In this document: in pieces, positions 8,565 to 15,457 of the stretch
How the letters are laid out: each line of letters begins with the position of its first letter
Position numbering within the stretch: position 1 is the stretch's first letter
Assembly: GCA_024276935.1 (NCBI GenBank)
Contig: JAJRWH010000094.1
Location: 1-47,860 of the forward strand
Source: Deltaproteobacteria bacterium
Lineage (GTDB): Bacteria > Desulfobacterota > Desulfuromonadia > Desulfuromonadales > Geopsychrobacteraceae
Direction: 5' to 3'
DNA length: 47,860 bases
The notes under the pieces: generated by a model
The model's input: only the letters and a program-made list of their open reading frames with translations
Database searches by the model: none
Told to the model about the DNA's origin: nothing
Position numbers and translations under genes: made by a program

Positions 8565-9829
8565 CAGCAGGCCTCCACAACCATGGCGATCCCTTGACCA
8601 CCACCGATACACGCAGAAATAACTCCCAGTTGCAGCTGGTCACGCTGCAGGGTTTTGAGACAGGTCAAGGCCAGACGTACCCCGGTTGCTCCCAACGGAT
8701 GACCAATAGCAATGGCACCACCATTGACGTTCAGCTTGTCCTGATCCAGCTCCAGGGCCTTGGCGACTGCCAGACACTGCGCCGAAAAGGCTTCGTTGAT
8801 CTCAAAACGATCAATGTCGCCCAGGCTGAGATTCATCTGCTTCAGCAACAGCTGAATTGCCGGAACCGGACCGATTCCCATGATGTCGGGTCGAACTCCG
8901 GATGAAGCAAATCCACGGACCTTGCCCAGCGGTTTGAGGCCATTGGCCCGGACATAATCACCCGAAGCAATCAGCAAGGCTGCTGAACCGTCGACAATAC
9001 CTGAGGCGCTGCCTGCAGTGGTCGGGCCTTCTTTGGTGAAAACATAGGGCAGTTTGGCCAACTGTTCCATACTGGCCATGCGGGGATGCTCATCGGCACT
9101 GATTGCGTCACGACCGTTGCAGCGATATTTGCGTGGTTTGTAGTCTGCCATCTCCAGCACGCCCTTGGCGGCAACCGGAGTAATCTCCTGGGCAAAAAAG
9201 TCAGCGGATTTGGCCGCTGCGTAGCGTTGCTGGCTGCGCATGGCAAAAGCATCGACCTCTTCGCGAGTCAGGTTGTATTCCTTGGCCAGGTTGTCGGCAG
9301 TACATCCCATGGGGACAGCCGCAGTATCATTCAATGCTTCCCAGAGCAGATCAACAAATTCGGGACGACCCAACTGGAAACCCTGTCGGGCAGAGTAGGA
9401 TGCCAAAGGAAAACGGCTCATGGTATCGGTGCCGCAACCCAGGACCAGGTTGGCCTTGCCAAGAGCCAGCTGTTCAGCGGCCTGGCCCAGAAGTTCGATG
9501 CCCGAACCGCAGATACGCTGGGTCAGCAGCGCCGTACTTTCAAGTGGCGCTCCGGCATAAAGAGAAATATGGCGTGGCAGGAAAAAGCTGTCGGCACTGG
9601 CTTGACCGATATTGGAAACAATCGTCTGGTCGATGTCCGAGGCCGGGACGCCGGCACTTTCAATGGCTGCGCGGCTGGCGAGAATTCCCAGGTCGGTCGG
9701 GGAAACCGTTGACAGCCCACCGGTATATTTACCAAAGGGAGTTCGCTTGCCTTCGAGCAGATAGACATCCTCGAACAGGGCACCATTGCCGGCCTGTTTG
9801 TCCTTAAATCCCTGTACCTTTGCTTGCAT
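8564..9829 (-). CDS. Thiolase (acetyl-CoA acetyltransferase/acyltransferase) 2
   Basis: This 421-residue thiolase-superfamily enzyme has its nucleophile at C107 (QRICGSGIELL), with GHPLGATG and CIGGGQG near the C-terminus. It is about 30 residues longer than typical thiolases, with extra residues at the N-terminus. It shares little beyond family motifs with thiolase 1, so the two probably take different chain lengths, such as C7 and C4 3-oxoacyl-CoA (inference). The ATG at 9829 has AGGAG eight bases upstream. It lies 35 bp after the dehydrogenase/hydratase fusion and overlaps the next gene by one base. Confidence 0.92.
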   Translation of the reverse strand: MQAKVQGFKDKQAGNGALFEDVYLLEGKRTPFGKYTGGLSTVSPTDLGILASRAAIESAGVPASDIDQTIVSNIGQASADSFFLPRHISLYAGAPLESTALLTQRICGSGIELLGQAAEQLALGKANLVLGCGTDTMSRFPLASYSARQGFQLGRPEFVDLLWEALNDTAAVPMGCTADNLAKEYNLTREEVDAFAMRSQQRYAAAKSADFFAQEITPVAAKGVLEMADYKPRKYRCNGRDAISADEHPRMASMEQLAKLPYVFTKEGPTTAGSASGIVDGSAALLIASGDYVRANGLKPLGKVRGFASSGVRPDIMGIGPVPAIQLLLKQMNLSLGDIDRFEINEAFSAQCLAVAKALELDQDKLNVNGGAIAIGHPLGATGVRLALTCLKTLQRDQLQLGVISACIGGGQGIAMVVEAC

Positions 9830-9864
9830 GATGGTTACTCCTTGTTTTTATCCCGCCAGGCGGG

Positions 9865-11880
9865 CTATTTGCCGACGTAATTCGGCTTTTGACCACTGAG
9901 AATACTTGAGAGTCCGGTCCGGGCATCCTGGGTTGCAAAGATTGTCTTCAACCCCTTTAACTCCAGTTGCAGTCCGTCTTGCAGGTCCAGTGATGCGCCC
10001 TGGTCAATCAGGTCCATTGCCATCTTCAGAGCGATTGGTGCCTTGCGGCGGATCCCTTTGGCCTGCTTTTCAAACCCTTCACGATTGAGTAGCGGATGAT
10101 CAAAGTCACCGTTGAACTCGGCAAAGGCCGCTTCTTCGGGACTCTCTTCACTACGACCTGCCTGGGGCTTGTCCAGTTTTAATTCTGCCAGTTCCCGCCA
10201 GTCAAAAAGTGGATCGATCTCGGCATCGACCAGACCGAAAGCATAGGCCTTTTTGGCATTGATAAACTGACCGCTGGCGATCAGTTGCTTGGCACGCGCA
10301 GTCCCGATCAGGCGACTGGCCCGCTGAGTACCGCCAAGCCCAGGATAGATGCCGATCCCGGTTTCAGGGAACGCCAGTACCGACTTACGGGTACCGATAC
10401 GATAATCACAGGCCAAAGCCAGTTCCAGACCACCACCAAGGGCCAGCCCGTCAAGATAGGCACAGGTTGTTTTGTCGGAGGCCGCAATTTTATTCAACAC
10501 CTGCTGACCGAATTCGGTAAAGGACTGGATGCGATCCAGATCTCCGGCATCAATGGCATCGAGGAAAAACTTGATGTCAGCTCCGGCGATAAAGGCTTTA
10601 CCCTTGCCGTGGATAAAGATTCGCTTGATGTCATTTCTGGCATTAAGCTCATCAACACAGGTATCAAGTTGAGCCATAACCTGCTCACCCAGCGGGTTCA
10701 TCCGGTCGGGCAGGTCAAGAATGATAAAACCTGTCTCGCCGACCACTTCTGTGGTCACCCAGTTGAGTTGCAGCTTCTGAGCCTGGGCAGCGTCAGCCAG
10801 GCAGGCTGGCAGAGGCAGGTCCCAGGTGCTGAAGACAGATTCAACCATCTCCTTGACCTGTGAGGCGCCGAGTTTTTCCAGCAGCTCAAAGGGACCGACC
10901 GGCCAGCGAAGTCCGGCCCGGGCTCCCAGATCGGTATTGGTGGCATCGACCACATCCTCATCAACCATCTGGGCAGCAACGCCAAGGCTGGCTCCAACCA
11001 GGCGGCGGGTGACAACATCGACCTGATCTGACCCATTGTTCAGCAGCCCGGTATCTTCGACGTTCCAGTCCTGCTTTGCCTCAACCTGCTGACAGAGGAT
11101 TTTTGCCGGAGCGTAGAATGCCCCCAGCTCACCGGCCAGACCGTCAGCGGCATGCATGGCGATAGGAACCCCGGTGGCATTCATCAGGGCGAAGGGCCCC
11201 ATGCCAACGCCAAAGACGTCGCAGGCGACCTGGTCGATAAAGGCGATGCTACCACAGCCTTCTTCATAGAGCCGGGCGGCTTCATTAAGCCAGGGGACAA
11301 AGAAGCGGTTGACCGCAAAGCCTGGTGCATCTTTAACCAGAATCGGGGTTTTGTCGTAGAAGGTGTAAAAGTTTTCCAGGGCGCTGACAATTTCAGGTGC
11401 CGATTTTTTGCCCGGAATCAGTTCGACCAGTTTGTTTTTGGCCGCATGATAAAAGTAATGAACGCCAACCACACGTTCGGGGGTTTTCAGGTCGGCGGCA
11501 ATTTCACTGATCAGGAAAGATGAGGTGTTGCTGGCAAGAATACACTCAGCACTGACCACCTTTTCCAGTTCGGCAAAGAGACTCTTCTTGACCTCAAGAT
11601 TCTCGAAAATGGCTTCGACCACCAGGTCTGCCTTGGCCAGTTCGGCCTGGTCTGTGGTGCAGTTGAGTCGGCCCAGGATATCGTCAAAGCCCTGCTGGTC
11701 GATCAACCCTCGTTGCAGTGCCTCTCCCAAAGAATCGCGCATGTAGCCAACACCCCGGTCGAGAAATTCCTGTTTCTGATCAACCAGAATGACCGGCAGG
11801 CCCTTCATGACAAAGTGCTGTGCAATCGCTGAACCCATGGTTCCGGCGCCAACAACGCCTACAGTTGCAATCGGTTTCAT
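9865..11880 (-). CDS. 3-hydroxyacyl-CoA dehydrogenase / enoyl-CoA hydratase fusion, dehydrogenase first
   Basis: This is a 671-residue bifunctional beta-oxidation enzyme. The NAD domain has GAGTMG (11-16), and the His/Glu dyad is at H141 and E153. The linker DAPGFAVNR (184-192) and the dehydrogenase C-terminal helices run to about 380. A crotonase domain follows from about 380, with both catalytic glutamates, E486 (GGGLELALACDY) and E506 (FPETGIGIYPG). Domain order is the reverse of E. coli FadB and resembles the archaeal crotonyl-CoA hydratase/hydroxybutyryl-CoA dehydrogenase fusions. It is the first gene of the minus operon, downstream of the palindrome at 11981. AAGG precedes the ATG by eight bases. 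Confidence 0.93.
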   Translation of the reverse strand: MKPIATVGVVGAGTMGSAIAQHFVMKGLPVILVDQKQEFLDRGVGYMRDSLGEALQRGLIDQQGFDDILGRLNCTTDQAELAKADLVVEAIFENLEVKKSLFAELEKVVSAECILASNTSSFLISEIAADLKTPERVVGVHYFYHAAKNKLVELIPGKKSAPEIVSALENFYTFYDKTPILVKDAPGFAVNRFFVPWLNEAARLYEEGCGSIAFIDQVACDVFGVGMGPFALMNATGVPIAMHAADGLAGELGAFYAPAKILCQQVEAKQDWNVEDTGLLNNGSDQVDVVTRRLVGASLGVAAQMVDEDVVDATNTDLGARAGLRWPVGPFELLEKLGASQVKEMVESVFSTWDLPLPACLADAAQAQKLQLNWVTTEVVGETGFIILDLPDRMNPLGEQVMAQLDTCVDELNARNDIKRIFIHGKGKAFIAGADIKFFLDAIDAGDLDRIQSFTEFGQQVLNKIAASDKTTCAYLDGLALGGGLELALACDYRIGTRKSVLAFPETGIGIYPGLGGTQRASRLIGTARAKQLIASGQFINAKKAYAFGLVDAEIDPLFDWRELAELKLDKPQAGRSEESPEEAAFAEFNGDFDHPLLNREGFEKQAKGIRRKAPIALKMAMDLIDQGASLDLQDGLQLELKGLKTIFATQDARTGLSSILSGQKPNYVGK

Positions 11881-11980
11881 TTGCTTGCCCTTCTTTTGGA
11901 TTGAAAAATCATTGAGAGTCTGGTCTGCGGCACAGAGTCTTCAGCCACTGACTGAAAAACTCTCCGTCACCCATTTGTAA

Positions 11981-11995
11981 TTTCGCAGTGCGAAA
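11981..11995. promoter_or_regulatory. Palindromic operator 1, probable IclR-regulator site
   Basis: TTTCGCAGTGCGAAA is a perfect 15-bp palindrome around a single central base. The flanks extend identity with the second copy to 20 bases (11979-11998). It lies 101 bp upstream of the start of the leftward operon. The adjacent IclR gene and the palindrome form fit IclR-family operators; binding is inferred. Confidence 0.7.
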
Positions 11996-12189
11996 CTATA
12001 TTTCGTTTCAGGTAAATCCTAGCCGACAACACGGCGTTTGTAAATATTTTTCTTCATAAAAGGGAAGGCCCGGAAGCTCTCCGCTATAACCATCTGTTTT
12101 TATATGGTAAAAAGGGCTTCAATCTGCTATACTAGGCGGCAGTATAAGGTTTGAAGACCAATCAAGACCATCAATTTTCCCCCCTTCAA

Positions 12190-12204
12190 TTTCGCAGTGC
12201 GAAA
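12190..12204. promoter_or_regulatory. Palindromic operator 2, probable IclR-regulator site
   Basis: This is the same 15 bases as operator 1, with 20-base identity (12188-12207). It lies 29 bases upstream of the -35 box of the rightward promoter. The copies are 209 bp apart, close to 20 helical turns, so they would face the same side of the DNA and could support looping. Confidence 0.7.
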
Positions 12205-12233
12205 CTAATTTTCAAAAAACATCGTTTTATTTC

Positions 12234-12260
12234 TTGACAGAACGCTCCCTTTTCTATAGA
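12234..12260 (+). promoter_or_regulatory. Sigma70-type promoter of the IclR operon
   Basis: A perfect -35 box TTGACA (12234-12239) is followed after 15 bases by TATAGA (12255-12260); the spacing is shorter than the ideal 17. This puts the transcript start near 12267, upstream of the chosen IclR start at 12360 and inside any longer reading frame starting at 12234. Confidence 0.55.
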
Positions 12261-12359
12261 CGTAAAAACACCGAACAACCCCGGTCGGCGAATCTGCCCA
12301 CAAAATCAGAAGGTTTTCTTTGGTTTTGTCAGATCCTGACGGTGTGGAGATGTGAGTCT

Positions 12360-13211
12360 ATGGATGACAATACGGCATTGGATAACGGGGGCAGCAGGGC
12401 TGAACTGATTGCGCTGGATGGGCTTGACCCGCTGGAGCAAAGCAGTAAAGACCGCCAGTTTGTCACCGCGCTGGCGCGTGGTCTGGAGGTTCTGCGTTGT
12501 TTCAAGCCCAGAGATCGGCATCTGGGCAATCAGGATATTGCCGAGCGGACCGGCCTGCCGAAACCAACCGTTTCACGCCTGACCTACACTCTGACCCGCA
12601 TGGGTTATCTCTATCACGACGAAAAACTGGGCAAATACCAGCTGGGGACCGGAGTCCTTTCGCTCGGGTTTTCGTTGCTGACCAATATGGATGTCCTCAA
12701 AATTGCCCGTCCTCTGATGCAGGAACTCGCTGATTATTCACACACCGTTGTATCGGTCGGGACACGAGACCGTCTGGGAATGGTTTATCTCGATGGGCGG
12801 CACAGTACCGATGCAACCGTATCGCTGCGCCGCGAGCCGGGAACCCGGGTTCCTATTGCAACAACAGCTATGGGGCGAGCCCTGTTGTGTGGCTTGCCCG
12901 AAAATGAGCAGCAGGCCCTGATGAACAATATCCGCCAACGGGATCCGGCCAACTGGCCCCGCCACAAAGCTGGAATTGAACAGGCATTACGTGATTATCG
13001 TGAACGTGGATTTTGCCTGTCGACCGGAGACTGGCGCAGTGATGTCAACGCGGTTGGGGTTCCGATGCTGCCGATTGCTGGTTCAAGGTTGTTGACCTTC
13101 AACTGCGCAGCACCCTCTTTTGTTTTGCGCCAACATATGCTTGAAGACGATATCGGACCGCGCCTGATCAATCTGGTCCGGACAATCGAAGCTGAAGCTG
13201 CTCGCTACTAA
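12360..13211 (+). CDS. IclR-family transcriptional regulator
   Basis: This 283-residue protein has an N-terminal winged helix-turn-helix from about 35 to 95 (NQDIAERTGLPKPTVSRL is the recognition region) and a C-terminal IclR effector domain to about 280. The start at 12360 has GGAGA nine bases upstream. An earlier in-frame start at 12234 would place the promoter inside the gene. IclR regulators often bind aromatic acids or related metabolites. It most likely controls both divergent operons through the two identical palindromes. Known regulators of benzoyl-CoA pathways include BzdR, BadR and BamVW/BgeR, which are of other families. Confidence 0.92.
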   Translation: MDDNTALDNGGSRAELIALDGLDPLEQSSKDRQFVTALARGLEVLRCFKPRDRHLGNQDIAERTGLPKPTVSRLTYTLTRMGYLYHDEKLGKYQLGTGVLSLGFSLLTNMDVLKIARPLMQELADYSHTVVSVGTRDRLGMVYLDGRHSTDATVSLRREPGTRVPIATTAMGRALLCGLPENEQQALMNNIRQRDPANWPRHKAGIEQALRDYRERGFCLSTGDWRSDVNAVGVPMLPIAGSRLLTFNCAAPSFVLRQHMLEDDIGPRLINLVRTIEAEAARY

Positions 13212-13239
13212 AGTACGGGCTGAGAATATCGGAGTTTAA

Positions 13240-14025
13240 ATGACAGAAACCGTATATGTCGGACTGGACATGGGAGCATCACGGACCAAGGTGGCGGTTA
13301 TCGACCACCAGGGACGGCTGCTTGGCCATGCGGTCAAAAAATCGGGAATCGATTTCGGTGCGACAGCGGCTCTTTGTCTGGATGCCTCACTTGAGATGGC
13401 GGGTGTCACCCGCAGTCAGATTGGTGATGCCGTTGCGACCGGCTACGGTCGTAACAACGTTGACTTTGTCACTGAAAAAAACAAAACCGAAATTGGCTGT
13501 CACGCCAGAGGCTGTCATCAGCAGTTCAGCGGAGCGATTACCATTATCGATATTGGTGGTCAGGACAACAAGCTGATCAAGCTTGATGAGCGGGGACGGC
13601 GCAGCAGTTTCAAGATGAACCGCAAGTGTGCCGCCGGCACCGGGGCTTTTCTGGAAGAGATGTCGAGCCGACTCGATATCCCCCTTGAGGAGATGAACAA
13701 CCTGGCCCGGCAGGCGACTGAGATGATCAAGCTCGGCAGCTATTGCACCGTTTTTTCGGCCACCGAGGTGCTGGAGAATATTCGTCACGGCAAACCGGTC
13801 GCCGATATTATCAGGGGCATTTTCTATTCGATGATTCAGCGGGTCCTGGAGATGGATTCCCTGACCGACAAAGTTGTTCTGAGTGGCGGGGTGGTTGCCC
13901 ACAACCCCTATCTAGTGGAAATGACTGAAGAGTTGATCGGTCGACCGGTTCTGTTACCCGAGTTTCCCCAGCTGACCGGTGCCTACGGCGCGGCACTTTA
14001 CGCCCTGGATGGAACTAAGACCTAG
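13240..14025 (+). CDS. 2-hydroxyacyl-CoA dehydratase / benzoyl-CoA reductase activator ATPase (HgdC/BcrD family)
   Basis: This 261-residue ASKHA-fold ATPase uses ATP to drive one low-potential electron from a [4Fe-4S] cluster to its partner. The nucleotide loops are DMGASRTK (10-17), DIGGQDNK (104-111) and LSGGVVAHN (214-222). The dimer-bridging cluster ligands are C130 (NRKCAAGTGAF) and C169 (YCTVFSATE), 39 apart exactly as in HgdC (C127/C166). Length also matches HgdC (260) and is near BcrD/BadG (about 280). Only one such gene is present, so a homodimer is expected, unlike BcrA/BcrD. It begins 28 bp after the IclR gene and 187 bp before its probable partner. Confidence 0.92.
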   Translation: MTETVYVGLDMGASRTKVAVIDHQGRLLGHAVKKSGIDFGATAALCLDASLEMAGVTRSQIGDAVATGYGRNNVDFVTEKNKTEIGCHARGCHQQFSGAITIIDIGGQDNKLIKLDERGRRSSFKMNRKCAAGTGAFLEEMSSRLDIPLEEMNNLARQATEMIKLGSYCTVFSATEVLENIRHGKPVADIIRGIFYSMIQRVLEMDSLTDKVVLSGGVVAHNPYLVEMTEELIGRPVLLPEFPQLTGAYGAALYALDGTKT

Positions 14026-14037
14026 AAGATGACAGGC

Positions 14038-14158
14038 ATTTTAACGCAGAGACGGCAGAGAGGCAGAGAAAATAAAAAGTGCACCTGGGGCTTTAAATCA
14101 AACCCGAATCTTTGGTTTTTCTCTCCGGGCTCTCCAACTCAGTGTCTCAGCGTTAAAA
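14038..14158. repeat. Interspersed long imperfect inverted repeat, copy C
   Basis: This lies between the activator gene and its partner subunit. The left arm CATTTTAACGCAGAGACGG continues to GCAGAGAAAA. The right arm, from GGTTTTTCTCTCCGGG to TCTCAGCGTTAAAAG, is its imperfect complement. It lacks the outer CACCAAG/CTTGGTG arms of copy A, so it is a shorter form. Non-coding; if transcribed it would place a hairpin upstream of the partner gene. Confidence 0.8.
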
Positions 14159-14212
14159 GAAGTCGTTTGGAGCCAAAAAACCAAATAAGCAGCATGTTCT
14201 GGAGGATAAGCA

Positions 14213-15457
14213 ATGGCAGCAGATAAACAACCGCAACGCAAGAAGATCGAAGCGACCGGACAGATGATGAAAATCATGTCCGACTACTTCTATGATCTGA
14301 ATGATGCTGCAAAATCGGATGAGCGCAAGGTTGCCTGGTGTACCAGTGTCGGTCCGGCAGAGCTGCTGCGGGCGATGGGTTTTGCGGTCCATTTTCCTGA
14401 AAACCACGCCGCTATGCTGGGTGCAACACGGATGGCGACCGAACTGATTCCCGAAGCCAATACCATCGGCTATTCTCCTGATATCTGCTCTTATCTGACC
14501 GCCGATATCGGAGCCTATCTGAAAGGCAGCTCCCCTTTGGCCAAAGCCTATCCGGGGATTGAGGGGCCACCAAAGCCTGATGTCCTGGTTTACAACACCA
14601 ACCAGTGCCGCGACGTGCAGGACTGGTTCTCCTGGTATGCCAAAGAGCTGGATGTCCCCTGTATCGGAATTACGTCGCCCAAAAACTTTACCGATGTCAG
14701 TGAGATTCTGATTGATGACGTGACCCGGCAGATCGAAGCCCTGATCCCGACCCTGGAAGAGGTCAGTGGTAAAAAGCTTGATCCGCAGAAGTTGCGTGAA
14801 ACGGTGGCGCTGTCTCGTGAATGTACCGAGCTCTGGCGTCAGGTCCTGGAAACAGCGGCGGCAACTCCGGCACCGCTGACCTTCTTTGATGGCACCATCC
14901 ATATGGGCCCAGCGGTGGTGCTGCGCGGAACACAGCAGGCGGTTGATTACTATCAGCAGCTGCTGGCCGAACTTCAGCAGCGTATCGCTGATCAGGTCGC
15001 GGCGGTTGATGGTGAAAAACATCGTATTTACTGGGAGGGGATGCCAGTCTGGGGTCGCCTGCGGCAGCATTCTGAACTCTTCTCTGAGTTGCAGGCCAGC
15101 GTTCTGGTTTCGACCTATTGCAGCAGTTGGGTTTTTCCTGATTTTGATGCAGAACAACCGATTCGCAGCATGGCCAAGGCCTATCTCGGGCTGTTTATCG
15201 TTCGCTCGGATGCCTACAAGGAAGAATATATCAAGCAGATGCTGAAGAAGTTCCAGATCGACGGCATCATCTATCACGATGCCAAGACCTGCCCCTGCAA
15301 CTCCAACAGTCGTTATGGCATGCCCCAGCGTCTGGAGGAGGAAACCGGAATCCCGAGCCTGGTGATTTCTGGTGATCTTAATGACCTGCGTTGTGTTTCT
15401 GACGAGCAGACCCGGACCAACGTTGAAGCCTTCATCGAGCAACTGGAGGAAAAATAG
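14213..15457 (+). CDS. 2-hydroxyacyl-CoA dehydratase / benzoyl-CoA reductase-type iron-sulfur subunit (HgdB/BcrB/BcrC family)
   Basis: This 414-residue protein of the family that includes 2-hydroxyacyl-CoA dehydratases, benzoyl-CoA reductase BcrB/BcrC and double-cubane proteins accepts electrons from the activator. Of nine cysteines, C92 (SPDICSYL), C132 (NTNQCRDV) and C360 (DAKTCPC) match the positions of the usual cluster ligands; C43, C303, C362 and C394 are extra. The N-terminal AWCTSVGPAELLRAMG is family-typical. Dehydratases and reductases of this family normally need two different subunits of this fold; only one exists here, so a homodimer is inferred. GGAGG lies seven bases before the ATG. 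Whether it reduces an aroyl-CoA, dehydrates a 2-hydroxyacyl-CoA or does something else cannot be told. Confidence 0.88.
   Translation: MAADKQPQRKKIEATGQMMKIMSDYFYDLNDAAKSDERKVAWCTSVGPAELLRAMGFAVHFPENHAAMLGATRMATELIPEANTIGYSPDICSYLTADIGAYLKGSSPLAKAYPGIEGPPKPDVLVYNTNQCRDVQDWFSWYAKELDVPCIGITSPKNFTDVSEILIDDVTRQIEALIPTLEEVSGKKLDPQKLRETVALSRECTELWRQVLETAAATPAPLTFFDGTIHMGPAVVLRGTQQAVDYYQQLLAELQQRIADQVAAVDGEKHRIYWEGMPVWGRLRQHSELFSELQASVLVSTYCSSWVFPDFDAEQPIRSMAKAYLGLFIVRSDAYKEEYIKQMLKKFQIDGIIYHDAKTCPCNSNSRYGMPQRLEEETGIPSLVISGDLNDLRCVSDEQTRTNVEAFIEQLEEK

Larger units (their letters stand above)
11881..12359. promoter_or_regulatory. Divergent control region of the catabolic operon and the IclR gene
   Basis: These 479 bases hold no convincing gene. 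They separate the leftward ring-cleavage operon from the rightward IclR-led operon. Two identical palindromes lie in it, at 11981 and 12190, plus a sigma70-like promoter reading right at 12234-12260. For the leftward operon, a weak TATAGT can be read on the minus strand at 11995-12000, touching the first palindrome, but no good -35 box is seen. The middle is AT-rich, with TATACT at 12128. Confidence 0.7.

Noticed and set aside
12234..12359. Longer IclR start at 12234
   Set aside because: The first codons would overlap the TTGACA promoter box; the ATG at 12360 has a ribosome site and normal family N-terminus.
3562..14158. Repeats as a CRISPR array or insertion sequence
   Set aside because: Copies are kilobases apart, are inverted repeats without spacers, and no transposase or cas gene is present.
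14153..15442. Long minus-strand open frame (429 codons) opposite the HgdB-like gene
   Set aside because: Antisense shadow: no family motifs, no ribosome site, and the plus strand encodes a clear known family.
13240..15457. Calling the pair a complete class I benzoyl-CoA reductase
   Set aside because: Two of the four needed subunit types are missing from the window.
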